Positions 7,845 through 16,556 of a stretch of 64,000 bases of DNA are shown in pieces. Numbering within the stretch: the stretch's first letter is position 1; each line of letters starts with the position of its first letter. Made by a program: the position numbers and the translations under genes. The DNA is taken from positions 62,001 through 126,000 of the forward strand of contig JAIMBT010000008.1 of assembly GCA_023511295.1 (NCBI GenBank), in the 5' to 3' direction. The DNA is from Alicyclobacillus sp. Its GTDB lineage: Bacteria > Bacillota > Bacilli > Alicyclobacillales > Alicyclobacillaceae. The notes below the pieces were generated by a model that was given only the letters and a program-made list of their open reading frames with translations, made no database searches and was not told the origin of the DNA.

Positions 7845-9776
7845 GTGGGTGACCGTCGCGATCGGCGCTGCCGTGTACGTCCAAGAGCGAGGTGTTGCGT
7901 TACGCTGCTCTCATCCATTCAGAATCCCGGCGACCTGCGACGGTTGTCGGAGGCACAACTGGTTCAATTGGCGGCGGAAGTGCGAGCGTTTCTCATCGAG
8001 TCGGTGTCACAGACGGGCGGTCATTTCGGCGCGAACCTGGGCGTTGTCGAGTTGACGATTGCGCTTCACCGCGTGTTCGACAGCCCACGGGATCAGATCG
8101 TCTGGGACGTGGGGCATCAGGCGTACGTTCACAAGATGTTGACCGGTCGCATGCGCGAGTTTGCCTCCCTGCGTAAATGGCGCGGCATGGCCGGCTTTCC
8201 AAAGCGGGGCGAAAGCCCGCACGACGTGTTCGGGGTGGGGCACGCCAGTACGTCCATTTCGGCGGCGCTCGGTATGGCCGTGGCGCGCGACCTTGCGGGA
8301 CAGCACCACCACGTGGTGAGCGTGATCGGCGACGGGGCTCTGACCGGCGGCATGGCGATGGAGGCCCTCAACCACGCAGGTGACGTTGGGAGTGACCTGC
8401 TGGTTATCCTGAACGACAATGAAATGTCCATCTCTGAGAACGTTGGCGCCATGTCCCAGTACTTGACGAGGCTGCGGACAGATCCCGCCTACTCGCGCGC
8501 GAAGGCAGAGCTGGAGTCCGTCTTAAAACGTCTCCCGGGGATTGGGAAGCCGCTGACCAGCACGTTGGAGCGCGTCAAGGACTCGATGCGCCATCTGGTG
8601 GTACCGGGACTGTTGTTTGAAGGGTTCGGATTCAAGTATCTGGGTCCCGTCGACGGGCATGACCTGCCTGCGCTGGTCCATGTGCTGGAAGACGCGAAGC
8701 AGCTTCGGGGGCCCGTGCTGTTACACTGTGTGACCCAAAAGGGCAAGGGTTATGCATCGGCTGAAGCGGCCCCGGACAAGTGGCACGCTTGGCCATCCCC
8801 GGCGAAGACCCCTGGCCCGCCGTCCTACAGCCAGGTCTTCGGCGAGACCATGATAGAACTGGCACGCCAGAACCAGAAAGTGGTTGCGGTCACCCCTGCG
8901 ATGCTGTCGGGGTCCGGACTGACGACGTTCCAAAAGACGTTTCCTCGCCGCACGTTTGATGTCGGCATCGCGGAGCAGCATGCGGCGACCTTCTGTGCGG
9001 GTCTGGCGGCTGCGGGCCTGCGTCCGGTACTGGCAATTTACTCCACGTTTCTACAGCGGGCCTATGACCAAGTCATTCACGACATTTGCATTCAAAACTT
9101 GCCGGTCGTGATTGCGATTGACCGGGCCGGAGTGGTGGGGCCGGACGGCGAAACGCACCAGGGCGCCTTCGACATCGCGTTCCTGCGCACGGTCCCAAAC
9201 ATCGTCATTCTCGCTCCGAAGGACGAGAATGAGATGCGGTTGATGCTGTACACGGCCCTGCAACAGCCTGGCCCTGTGGCCGTTCGGTATCCGCGCGCGG
9301 ACGGGTCAGGCGTGCCCATGGAACCGTTCCGAGAGATCCCGATTGGGACGGCCGAGGTCCTCCGGACGGGGGAGCAATTGGCCATCTGGGCGATTGGGCC
9401 GATGGTGGAGGTCTGTCTGCGGGCGGCGGACATCCTGGCCACGCAACACGGCGTGGAAGCGGCAGTGGTGAATGCGCGGTCGGTGAAACCTCTCGACGAG
9501 TCGCTGTTGCTGGCTCACGCCGAGCGCATGCCCATTCTCACAGTGGAGGAGGGCGCGGTCATGGGCGGATTTGGCTCGGCTGTGATGGAGACGTTAACGG
9601 CCCGCGGGCCGTGCGTGGCGGTGGCGCGGATGGGCCTGCCAGATCGCTTCATCGAGCACGGCACGCGGTCTGAGCAACTGGCCGACGCCGGTCTCACGGA
9701 GGCAGACGTGGTGCGGGTTGCCCTCGCGCTGTTCGAGGAGGCGGAGCCGGCCACCGGGTCGGCGGTGAGGTCGTGA
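7845..9776 (+). CDS. dxs: 1-deoxy-D-xylulose-5-phosphate synthase
   Basis: A thiamine diphosphate enzyme making DXP from pyruvate and glyceraldehyde 3-phosphate, the first MEP-pathway step. Clear motifs: GGHFGANLGVVELT, DVGHQAYVHK, GDGALTGGMAMEALNHAG (diphosphate/Mg site), LGPVDGHD, VGIAEQHAATFCAGLA and DRFIEHG. The start is uncertain. Homologues begin right at LLSSIQNPGDL (7905), but the only in-frame codon there is CTG (7905) or ACG (7902), with GAGGTG ten bases upstream; the nearest conventional start is GTG 7845, used here, which adds about 20 residues unlike the family. ATG 7749 would add more. tlyA overlaps the stop by four bases. Confidence 0.93.
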   Translation: MGDRRDRRCRVRPRARCCVTLLSSIQNPGDLRRLSEAQLVQLAAEVRAFLIESVSQTGGHFGANLGVVELTIALHRVFDSPRDQIVWDVGHQAYVHKMLTGRMREFASLRKWRGMAGFPKRGESPHDVFGVGHASTSISAALGMAVARDLAGQHHHVVSVIGDGALTGGMAMEALNHAGDVGSDLLVILNDNEMSISENVGAMSQYLTRLRTDPAYSRAKAELESVLKRLPGIGKPLTSTLERVKDSMRHLVVPGLLFEGFGFKYLGPVDGHDLPALVHVLEDAKQLRGPVLLHCVTQKGKGYASAEAAPDKWHAWPSPAKTPGPPSYSQVFGETMIELARQNQKVVAVTPAMLSGSGLTTFQKTFPRRTFDVGIAEQHAATFCAGLAAAGLRPVLAIYSTFLQRAYDQVIHDICIQNLPVVIAIDRAGVVGPDGETHQGAFDIAFLRTVPNIVILAPKDENEMRLMLYTALQQPGPVAVRYPRADGSGVPMEPFREIPIGTAEVLRTGEQLAIWAIGPMVEVCLRAADILATQHGVEAAVVNARSVKPLDESLLLAHAERMPILTVEEGAVMGGFGSAVMETLTARGPCVAVARMGLPDRFIEHGTRSEQLADAGLTEADVVRVALALFEEAEPATGSAVRS

Positions 9777-10639
9777 AGCGCGAACGTGACGCACAGACCC
9801 GGAGCGGGGAGAAGCGGCGCATCGATGTGCTTCTCGCAGAACGCGGGCTGTTTCCCAGCCGGGAAGCGGCCCGTCGGGCCGTGATGGCCGGTTTGGTACG
9901 CGTCGATGGTGACCCCGTGGACAAGCCCGGTACGTCTGTGCGGGAGGATGCCGCCATTTCGGTGGAACGTCCCCTGCATCCGTACGTCAGCCGTGGCGGC
10001 CTGAAGTTGAAACGGGCCATCGACGTATTTCAGTTGGATTTCACCGACGCGGTGGTGGTGGACGTCGGCGCATCGACCGGGGGTTTTACCGATTGTGCGC
10101 TGCAGCACGGGGCGCGTCACGTGTTTGCTGTCGATGTTGGGTACGGCCAACTGGCGTGGTCGCTCCGAAATGATCCGCGTGTGACAGTCCTCGAACGGAC
10201 GAATTTTCGACACGTCGACGCGGCCGTGTTTGAACCGCGGCCGGACATTGCGGTGATGGACGTGTCGTTCATCTCGGTCCACCTGCTGTTTCCGAAACTC
10301 CTCGAGGTCTTGACGGTTCCTGCCTGGATTGTGTCGCTCATCAAGCCACAGTTTGAAGCTGGAAGGGCCGACGTAGGGAAGGGTGGCATTGTGCGGGATG
10401 CTGCGGTGCACCGTCGGGTGCTGCGCGAACACGTGGACATGGGCAGCAGGTTGGGGCTGCGGCTGATTGGCGTGACGTATTCACCCGTGACGGGCGGGGA
10501 TGGGAACATTGAGTACCTGGGGGTGTGGCACCGTGAAAGCCGCTCTCAAGGGGCATCCGCTCCGTCCTCCGTTGAACCAAGGGTCGACATTGCACGGGTG
10601 GTGGAGGACGCCTGGTCGAACCTGCGGGTGGCTCCGTAG
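9773..10639 (+). CDS. tlyA: TlyA family rRNA (cytidine-2'-O)-methyltransferase
   Basis: A 288-residue protein with an N-terminal S4 RNA-binding domain (about residues 14-70; RIDVLLAERGLFPSREAARR) and an FtsJ-like methyltransferase domain (VVVDVGASTGGFTDCALQHG as SAM-binding motif I, then IAVMDVSFISV). TlyA methylates 16S and/or 23S rRNA; B. subtilis YqxC lies in the same place after dxs. GTG start, overlapping the dxs stop by four bases. Confidence 0.92.
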   Translation: MKRERDAQTRSGEKRRIDVLLAERGLFPSREAARRAVMAGLVRVDGDPVDKPGTSVREDAAISVERPLHPYVSRGGLKLKRAIDVFQLDFTDAVVVDVGASTGGFTDCALQHGARHVFAVDVGYGQLAWSLRNDPRVTVLERTNFRHVDAAVFEPRPDIAVMDVSFISVHLLFPKLLEVLTVPAWIVSLIKPQFEAGRADVGKGGIVRDAAVHRRVLREHVDMGSRLGLRLIGVTYSPVTGGDGNIEYLGVWHRESRSQGASAPSSVEPRVDIARVVEDAWSNLRVAP

Positions 10640-10789
10640 TTGCGAGCAGGAAGCGGCTCCAAGCAGCCAGATCTCGGTCCGCCGCCCGCGCTGGGCCGGC
10701 GTACCAAGGAATCGCGCGGTCGCTGTGGAATGATCCTCTAACGAGCACAGTTGGCGTTGGCTTGGTGCAACGGGAGGAGATGCCGCACG

Positions 10790-11302
10790 GTGCAATGGCA
10801 GGATGCAATCGCAGTTTTGATTGGGTGCGCGTTGGTATTCCTCGTGGCTCGGTCCATGTTCAGTCAATGGGGCGGCGGGAAAGAGACGCCGATTCGCGGA
10901 AAACTCCGGGCCGCGTCCGAGTGGTTGGAAGAGAACGATTACCGCATCCTGCGCGTCCGTCAACGGGCGGAATGGACAGGGTACTACGACGCGCGGGCGT
11001 TTCGCAAGCAGTTGATTGCAGACTTTATCGTGCGAAAGGGCGCGCGTACCTACGCGGTCAAGGTGATGAACGCACGGGAGCAGGAAGTGAGTGGACAGCG
11101 GATGCGCGACCAGTGGCAGCCGCTCGTTGAGGCCTTTCACGTGAACGGCGTGCTGCACATCGACCTCGACCGCGAACAAGTCCACGAGATTGACTTCAGT
11201 ATCCAGTCGCCGCGGTACGTGGTCTGGCAGAAACTGGCCAACCGCGCGCTGTGGATGTTGCTCGGCGCGCTCGCCGCGTTGTTGTGGCTGCACGGGCGGT
11301 AG
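10790..11302 (+). CDS. Hypothetical protein with N- and C-terminal membrane segments
   Basis: A 170-residue protein; GTG 10790 is chosen because GGGAGGAG (10772-10779) lies ten bases upstream. A hydrophobic segment at about residues 6-20 (AVLIGCALVFLVARS) and another at the C-terminus (LWMLLGALAALLWLHG) flank a soluble domain. The soluble part contains RKQLIADFIVRKGARTYAVKV, which resembles the core strands of restriction-endonuclease-like folds, but the usual ExK pair reads KxM, so catalysis is unlikely. It sits between tlyA and nadK, where B. subtilis has argR/ahrC after its methyltransferase gene. The family is not recognised and the function is unknown. Confidence 0.7.
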   Translation: MQWQDAIAVLIGCALVFLVARSMFSQWGGGKETPIRGKLRAASEWLEENDYRILRVRQRAEWTGYYDARAFRKQLIADFIVRKGARTYAVKVMNAREQEVSGQRMRDQWQPLVEAFHVNGVLHIDLDREQVHEIDFSIQSPRYVVWQKLANRALWMLLGALAALLWLHGR

Positions 11303-11312
11303 GGGGATGGCC

Positions 11313-12149
11313 ATGAGAACCTTTGCAATCTTGGTAAACCCAAACAAACCAGGCGTCCGGGAGATTGCTGCCGCGTTACACCAGAACCTGGCGGCCCAGG
11401 GGATGGCCAGTGTTGAGTGGGACATCGCGTCGCTCGGTACGGATTCACCCGAACGCGTTCGGGATGTGGAGTTGGCGTTTGTACTCGGTGGAGACGGGAC
11501 CCTGTTGGGCGTTGCTCGGGACCTCGCCGAGTGGGATGTGCCGCTGCTCGGCATCAATGTTGGACACTTGGGATTCCTCAGTGAAGCGGACCCGGGTTCG
11601 CTGGTGGACACCGTTCGGCGCGTTCGCGACCGCGCGTACGACCTCGAGCGGCGCATGATGCTGGCGGCGCGCATCTGCCGCAGTGGCTGTGAGGACGTCC
11701 GTCATGTCGCGTTGAACGACATCGGAATCGGCAAAGGGGCGTTGGCCCGGATGGTACAGGTGGACGTCCACGTGGACGGTGTGTTGGCCGACTCGTTCCG
11801 CGGCGACGGCGTCATCGTCTCCACACCGACGGGCTCAACGGCGTACTCACTCAGCTGTGGCGGACCGATTCTCGCTCCACACCTGCAGGTGATGTTGATT
11901 ACGCCAGTCTGCGCCCACTCCTTGGTTTCCCGGCCGTGCGTCGTCGGTGGGGAACAGGTCGTCCAGCTCGTCGTTCGTGCCGCACACCGCGACCTCGGGC
12001 TCACGGTGGACGGTCAGGTCGGCGTCCCCTTGCTTCCCGGTGACGAGGTGGAGATTCGGCGCGCGCCCGTTGCGGCGACCTTGGTGAAATGGCGAGATCG
12101 GCAATTCTTCCAGGTCCTTCGGACGAAGTTGCGGCATGCCAACCAGTGA
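11313..12149 (+). CDS. nadK: NAD(+) kinase
   Basis: A 278-residue ATP-NAD kinase. The start at 11313 has AGGGGG six bases before it; an ATG at 11307 touches that site. Signature motifs are FVLGGDGTLLGVARD (GGDGT, around residue 60), GINVGHLGFLSE and STPTGSTAYSLS. It phosphorylates NAD to NADP in the cytoplasm. Its neighbours tlyA and recN match the conserved Firmicute order, though the ArgR gene usually found between them is missing. Confidence 0.94.
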   Translation: MRTFAILVNPNKPGVREIAAALHQNLAAQGMASVEWDIASLGTDSPERVRDVELAFVLGGDGTLLGVARDLAEWDVPLLGINVGHLGFLSEADPGSLVDTVRRVRDRAYDLERRMMLAARICRSGCEDVRHVALNDIGIGKGALARMVQVDVHVDGVLADSFRGDGVIVSTPTGSTAYSLSCGGPILAPHLQVMLITPVCAHSLVSRPCVVGGEQVVQLVVRAAHRDLGLTVDGQVGVPLLPGDEVEIRRAPVAATLVKWRDRQFFQVLRTKLRHANQ

Positions 12150-12164
12150 GAGAGGGGAATCGAC

Positions 12165-13859
12165 GTGCTGGTGGAGTTATCCATCCAGAACATCGCTTTG
12201 ATTGAGCACCTGCAACTCCAGTTTGGACCCGGCTTTGTCGCGTTAACGGGAGAAACAGGTGCCGGGAAATCGATCATCCTGGACGCCCTCGGGCTCCTGC
12301 TCGGATCCCGCGGGTCGTCGGACGTCATTCGCCACGGAGCGGATCGGGCCCTGGTGGACGGAGTCTTCCGCATCGACAAAGGGCGTGCAGAGGTTCACCG
12401 CATCCTGTCCGAGTGGGGGATAGAACTGGACGAGGGGCAGGTCGTGGTCAGCCGAGAACTGCACACGTCGGGCCGCACGGTCTGCCGGGTCAACGGACGG
12501 ATTGTGACCGTCCAGATGCTGCGCGACCTCGGCAACCACCTGGTCCAGCGACAGGGGCAACACGACTACCAAGGGTTGCTGCGCAGTGAGGACCAGATGC
12601 GGATGCTGGACCGTTTTGCCGGGCATGATCCGCTCGTGGCCCGCGTCGAGTCGCTGTATCACGCGTGGCAGGAGGCACGCCAGACCGTGTCCGAGCTCAC
12701 GCTCGACGAACAGACGCGTTCGCGTGAGCTGGACATGCTGGAGTTTCAGATCCGCGAGATTGAGCAGGCGCAGCTGACACCGGACGAAGAGGAGCCGCTT
12801 CTCGAGGAACGCCGGAAGTTGCAGCACCTCGACCGAATTCTGCAGCACCTTGAGGCTGCGACGAGGGCCCTGGACGGCGCCGGACCGGCGAATGGGGCGG
12901 TCGCAGCCCTCGCCGATGCCCACCGGGAGGTGAGCAGCGCTGCAGCCTACGTCGCTGAGCTGGACGAACACCTGCAGCTCTTGGAAACGGCCCAGGTCCA
13001 CGCCGAGGAAGCCGCGCAGTCCCTTGCCCGCTACATCCACCGGCTCGACGTCAGCCCGGGCCGCTTGGAGGAGATTGAAACCCGTTATGCGCTTATCCGC
13101 AGCCTCGAGCGCAAGTACGGGGCGACCGTGAACGACGTGTTGCAATTCTTGGCGGAGGCGCGTGCACGGCGCGAAGAACTTCTGAACGTCGATACGCGCA
13201 AAGCGGCCGCCGAACAGCGGTTACAAGCGCTCGCGGCGGAACTACAAGGCGCTTGCGAGGCCCTGCATACCAGTCGGGCGCAGGCGGCGGTGGACCTCGC
13301 TGCGCGCATTGAGGCGGTGCTACGCCAACTGGACATCCCGAACGCCTCCTTTGCCATTCGCGTCGAGCGGCGGTCGGAAACCGCAGGGGGCTACGGTCCG
13401 CACGGATTCGACAGCGTTCAATACCTCTTCTCTGCAAACCGCGGCGAGGCCCAGAAGCCACTGAACCGCATCGCGTCCGGCGGCGAACTGTCGCGGACGT
13501 TGCTCGCGCTGAAGTCCGTTCTTTCCGAGGTGGACGAGGTCGATACGCTGGTATTTGACGAGATCGACACGGGCGTGAGCGGATCTGCGGCGGTCCGCAT
13601 CGCGGAGCAACTATCCGCTCTGGCCCGCAACCAGCAGGTGCTGTGTGTCACCCATGCTGCTGCCATCGCGGCGCGTGCCACGGAGCAGTGGGAGGTTCAG
13701 AAGACGGACACCGCCGACGCCACAACGACCACGGCCCGCCGTTTGGACAGAGAGGAGCGCGTGTTGGCGGTGGCTCGTCTGCTCGGGTCGGAAGGGGCGG
13801 ATGACACCGCCGTGGAACACGCACGCGCGCTGCTGCACACGAGCCGGCCCGAGCGTTGA
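12165..13859 (+). CDS. recN: DNA repair protein RecN
   Basis: A 564-residue SMC-like ATPase with a GTG start after GAGAGGGG. Walker A is LTGETGAGKSIILDAL near residue 30, the central third is coiled coil (Glu/Arg/Leu-rich, residues about 165-370), the ABC signature is IASGGELSRTLLALK and Walker B is LVFDEIDTGVSG. RecN gathers broken DNA ends early in double-strand break repair. spoIVB follows after a 219-base gap, as in B. subtilis. Confidence 0.95.
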   Translation: MLVELSIQNIALIEHLQLQFGPGFVALTGETGAGKSIILDALGLLLGSRGSSDVIRHGADRALVDGVFRIDKGRAEVHRILSEWGIELDEGQVVVSRELHTSGRTVCRVNGRIVTVQMLRDLGNHLVQRQGQHDYQGLLRSEDQMRMLDRFAGHDPLVARVESLYHAWQEARQTVSELTLDEQTRSRELDMLEFQIREIEQAQLTPDEEEPLLEERRKLQHLDRILQHLEAATRALDGAGPANGAVAALADAHREVSSAAAYVAELDEHLQLLETAQVHAEEAAQSLARYIHRLDVSPGRLEEIETRYALIRSLERKYGATVNDVLQFLAEARARREELLNVDTRKAAAEQRLQALAAELQGACEALHTSRAQAAVDLAARIEAVLRQLDIPNASFAIRVERRSETAGGYGPHGFDSVQYLFSANRGEAQKPLNRIASGGELSRTLLALKSVLSEVDEVDTLVFDEIDTGVSGSAAVRIAEQLSALARNQQVLCVTHAAAIAARATEQWEVQKTDTADATTTTARRLDREERVLAVARLLGSEGADDTAVEHARALLHTSRPER

Positions 13860-13909
13860 ACCAAGCCCTCCGCTGGCGAACGCCTCCCAGGACTCCCCAT
13901 CCCTGCAGA

Positions 13910-13946
13910 GCCGCCCGCAACCGTTGCACCACCGGTAGCGGGCGGC
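13910..13946 (+). terminator. Hairpin after recN without a T-tract
   Basis: GCCGCCCGC (13910-13918) pairs perfectly with GCGGGCGGC (13938-13946); inner ACCG/CGGT pairs could extend it. No run of T follows, so it may be an RNA-end stabiliser or a factor-assisted stop rather than a classical intrinsic terminator. Confidence 0.5.
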
Positions 13947-14078
13947 GACGGATTTCCAACTGAACCGGACCTTGGCGAGCACACCGTGGCAGCTTTTGAC
14001 CTTGATAATCCTGCTCCAGACGGGCACGTTAGATACGCGAAGAACATTGGGGGTGCCGCGCAGAGGAGGACAGGACAC

Positions 14079-15413
14079 ATGAAGCGAAAGTTTCCCATGC
14101 GATACGGTCGCATCGCATCGGCCATCGGTCTCGCGTTATTGTGTATGAGTCCACCTGTCCAACGCATGGTGCATGGGCCGGAGGAGGTCCGGATTCCGGA
14201 AGGGCAGGCGGTGACGCTCCGCTTTGGGGCCCCCTTTCACCTCGCCGTCGACACGTCCGATGCCCGCGTGGTCCGAGCCCGGGCCACACCTTCTGAAGAT
14301 GGCGACGTGGTGTCCGTTCTCTCCCAAGATGTCGGCGAAGCCACGCTCTCTGCACGCTTGTTTGGGTTCCTTCCATGGAAAGCGATACACGTCAGCGTTG
14401 TACCGCGCGAATCCGTTTACGTCGGGGGTCAGTCCATCGGCGTGGTTCTGCACGCACGCGGACTGATGGTGATTGGATTCCAACGCGTCGGCCGGGAACA
14501 GTCCTCGCCGGCCGCAGAGGCCAATGTCGAAATTGGCGACGTCGTGGAACGGGTCAACGGCGTCGAAGTCCGCAGTGTGGAGCAGCTGCGGTCGTATCTG
14601 AGGGACGCTTCCGGACCGGTACGTCTGTCGCTACGGCACGGTCGCACCCACCGCGTGGTCGAGGTCCGTCCGGTGACCGACCCGCAAGGCAATCGCCACT
14701 TGGGCCTGTTCGTGCGGGAACGAGCCACGGGCGTCGGGACACTGACCTTCTATGATCCGGACCATCACCGGTTTGGCGCATTGGGCCATCTCGTATCGGA
14801 CGCAGACACGGGACAGCCGATTGACGGCACCGGTCCGGTCTACGCGTCGGAAGTCACAGGGTTGGTGAAGGGTGCGCCTGGAAAGCCAGGCGAGAAGCGC
14901 GGCCGGTTCATTCGTTCCGAAGGCGAACTGGGTGAAATTGACGAAAATACGGCGTTTGGCGTGTTTGGTCGAATGGACCGGATGCCCCCTTGGACCCGTG
15001 CCGAGAAGGTGCCGGTCGCCACGCCGGACCAAGTCCACAAGGGCCCCGCGGAGATGTGGACGGTTATGGAAGGGCAGCAGGTGCGTCCGTATCGCGTTGA
15101 GATTGAAAGTTTGGTTCGCCAGGAACACCCAGACACGAAGAGCATGGTGGTCCGAGTGACGGACCCGCGTTTGTTGGGCCGCGCGGGAGGTATCGTGCAA
15201 GGTATGAGTGGAAGCCCACTTGTCCAGGATGGACGCCTCGTCGGGGCGGTCACCCACGTGTTTGTCTCCGACCCAACCCGGGGGTACGGGGTTTACGCCC
15301 TGTGGATGTTGGACGCCTGTAATCACCTGGAGGCTCAATCCACGCTGGCCGAAGACCACATCGCTGCCCTCCAGCCCCGCTACCTGGGACCAGCCCATGC
15401 TGGCGGTGTGTAA
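14079..15413 (+). CDS. spoIVB: SpoIVB peptidase (sporulation signalling serine protease)
   Basis: A 444-residue protein; ATG 14079 follows AGAGGAGGA. A single N-terminal membrane segment (RIASAIGLALLCMSPPV) exports it into the space between forespore and mother cell. A PDZ domain lies at about residues 130-205 (NVEIGDVVERVNGVEV), then the S55 peptidase domain with the catalytic His in FGALGHLVSD (about residue 236) and the nucleophilic Ser in GIVQGMSGSPLVQDG (about residue 377). It cleaves SpoIVFA to release sigma-K processing. The order recN-spoIVB-spo0A is conserved in spore-formers. Confidence 0.94.
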   Translation: MKRKFPMRYGRIASAIGLALLCMSPPVQRMVHGPEEVRIPEGQAVTLRFGAPFHLAVDTSDARVVRARATPSEDGDVVSVLSQDVGEATLSARLFGFLPWKAIHVSVVPRESVYVGGQSIGVVLHARGLMVIGFQRVGREQSSPAAEANVEIGDVVERVNGVEVRSVEQLRSYLRDASGPVRLSLRHGRTHRVVEVRPVTDPQGNRHLGLFVRERATGVGTLTFYDPDHHRFGALGHLVSDADTGQPIDGTGPVYASEVTGLVKGAPGKPGEKRGRFIRSEGELGEIDENTAFGVFGRMDRMPPWTRAEKVPVATPDQVHKGPAEMWTVMEGQQVRPYRVEIESLVRQEHPDTKSMVVRVTDPRLLGRAGGIVQGMSGSPLVQDGRLVGAVTHVFVSDPTRGYGVYALWMLDACNHLEAQSTLAEDHIAALQPRYLGPAHAGGV

Positions 15414-15435
15414 CGCGTTTCCCCGACCAAGCTTC

Positions 15436-15492
15436 GCGTGAACCTGCGCGCGGCGGTGTAGCGCCCGTTGGCCGTCGGTTGCAGGTTCACGC
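15436..15492 (+). repeat. 12-bp perfect inverted repeat between spoIVB and spo0A
   Basis: GCGTGAACCTGC (15436-15447) and GCAGGTTCACGC (15481-15492) are perfect reverse complements separated by 33 bases. There is no T-tract, so this may be a weak terminator of spoIVB or a folded leader element upstream of the Spo0A-box-like sites. Confidence 0.6.
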
Positions 15493-15506
15493 CAGCCCTC
15501 TGCCGA

Positions 15507-15523
15507 TGTCGAAACAAGTCGAA
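15507..15523 (+). promoter_or_regulatory. Two Spo0A-box-like sites upstream of spo0A
   Basis: TGTCGAA (15507-15513) is an exact 0A box (TGNCGAA) and AGTCGAA (15517-15523) has one mismatch; the two start ten bases apart, on the same DNA face. A third near-match, CGTCGAA, is at 15582-15588. Spo0A autoregulation through such boxes is established in B. subtilis; here it is inferred. Confidence 0.6.
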
Positions 15524-15625
15524 TTTCTAATCTTATGGGCGAAAAGTCTTTCATAAGAATTGGCAGGACATCCTCCACGGTCGTCGAAATGTTTGTTCGG
15601 ACTTCTAGTGGGGGGGAATTGTGGC

Positions 15626-16426
15626 GTGTCATTGCTCAAAGTGTTGATTGCGGACGACAACCGAGAGTTCGCGGACCTTCTTAAGGAATATGTTGGGAGC
15701 CAGCCGGATATGGAAGTGTGCGGCGTGGCCTACAACGGCAGCGACGCAGTGGAACTGGTTCGCACGCGGACTCCGGATGTATTGATACTTGACATCATCA
15801 TGCCGGTGCTGGACGGCATCGGTGCGCTGGAGAAACTGAGCGACTTTCCCGGACCAACCCCGAAGGTCATCATGCTCACGGCGTTTGGCCAGGAGATTGT
15901 CACGCGCCGCGCGATGGAACTCGGTGTGTCGTACTTCATCTTGAAACCCTTTGACATGCCGGTGTTGGTCGAGCGCATCCGCCAGGTTACGACAGGGGAG
16001 CCCGTCCTGGCGCCGGTCGCGGCCGCTTTGGCATACACGCAACCTACGGCATCGGCGCGCCGGCTTACGAAGCACGATGTCGACACCGCCATTACGCAAA
16101 TCATTCACGAAATCGGCGTGCCGGCCCATATCAAGGGTTACCATTATCTCCGTGAAGCGATTGGCATCGTGTTCCAAGACGTTGAAATCCTCGGTTCCAT
16201 CACGAAGACCCTTTACCCACGCATCGCCGAACGGTTCAAGACGACACCGAGCCGCGTCGAGCGGGCCATCCGCCACTCCATCGAGGTAGCCTGGGGTCGC
16301 GGCAACATGGATGCGATTCGAAACGTCTTTGGCTACACCGTCAGCGCCTCCAAAACCAAACCGACGAACTCCGAATTTATCGCGATGATTGCCGACAAGC
16401 TGCGCATGGAGCACCGCATCAGCTGA
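15626..16426 (+). CDS. spo0A: Sporulation master regulator Spo0A
   Basis: A 266-residue response regulator. GTG 15626 is chosen with GGGGGG (15611-15616) upstream; a TTG at 15632 is possible. The receiver domain has acidic pair DDN at the front, phospho-acceptor Asp in [13 protein letters not shown] (about residue 55) and Lys in FILKPFDMP. The DNA-binding domain has the Spo0A-specific stretch [12 protein letters not shown] and the recognition region [20 protein letters not shown]. It controls entry into sporulation. Likely autoregulated through the upstream 0A-box-like sites. Confidence 0.97.
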   Translation: MSLLKVLIADDNREFADLLKEYVGSQPDMEVCGVAYNGSDAVELVRTRTPDVLILDIIMPVLDGIGALEKLSDFPGPTPKVIMLTAFGQEIVTRRAMELGVSYFILKPFDMPVLVERIRQVTTGEPVLAPVAAALAYTQPTASARRLTKHDVDTAITQIIHEIGVPAHIKGYHYLREAIGIVFQDVEILGSITKTLYPRIAERFKTTPSRVERAIRHSIEVAWGRGNMDAIRNVFGYTVSASKTKPTNSEFIAMIADKLRMEHRIS

Positions 16427-16556
16427 CGGCAGCACCTCCCCTCATGGGCCTCCGCGAATCCGTCACCCCTCGGGCGTAGACAGCCCTCTCCGTGCTATCA
16501 TGACGCTAGGTGTCAAGAGGTCCGGGACCTAGCCCGTGGTAGAGGGGGGTGGCGAA

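Noticed and set aside
15536-15560. Sigma-H promoter for spo0A (GAAT at 15557)
   Set aside because: The -35 position reads TGGGCGA, a poor match to AGGANNT.
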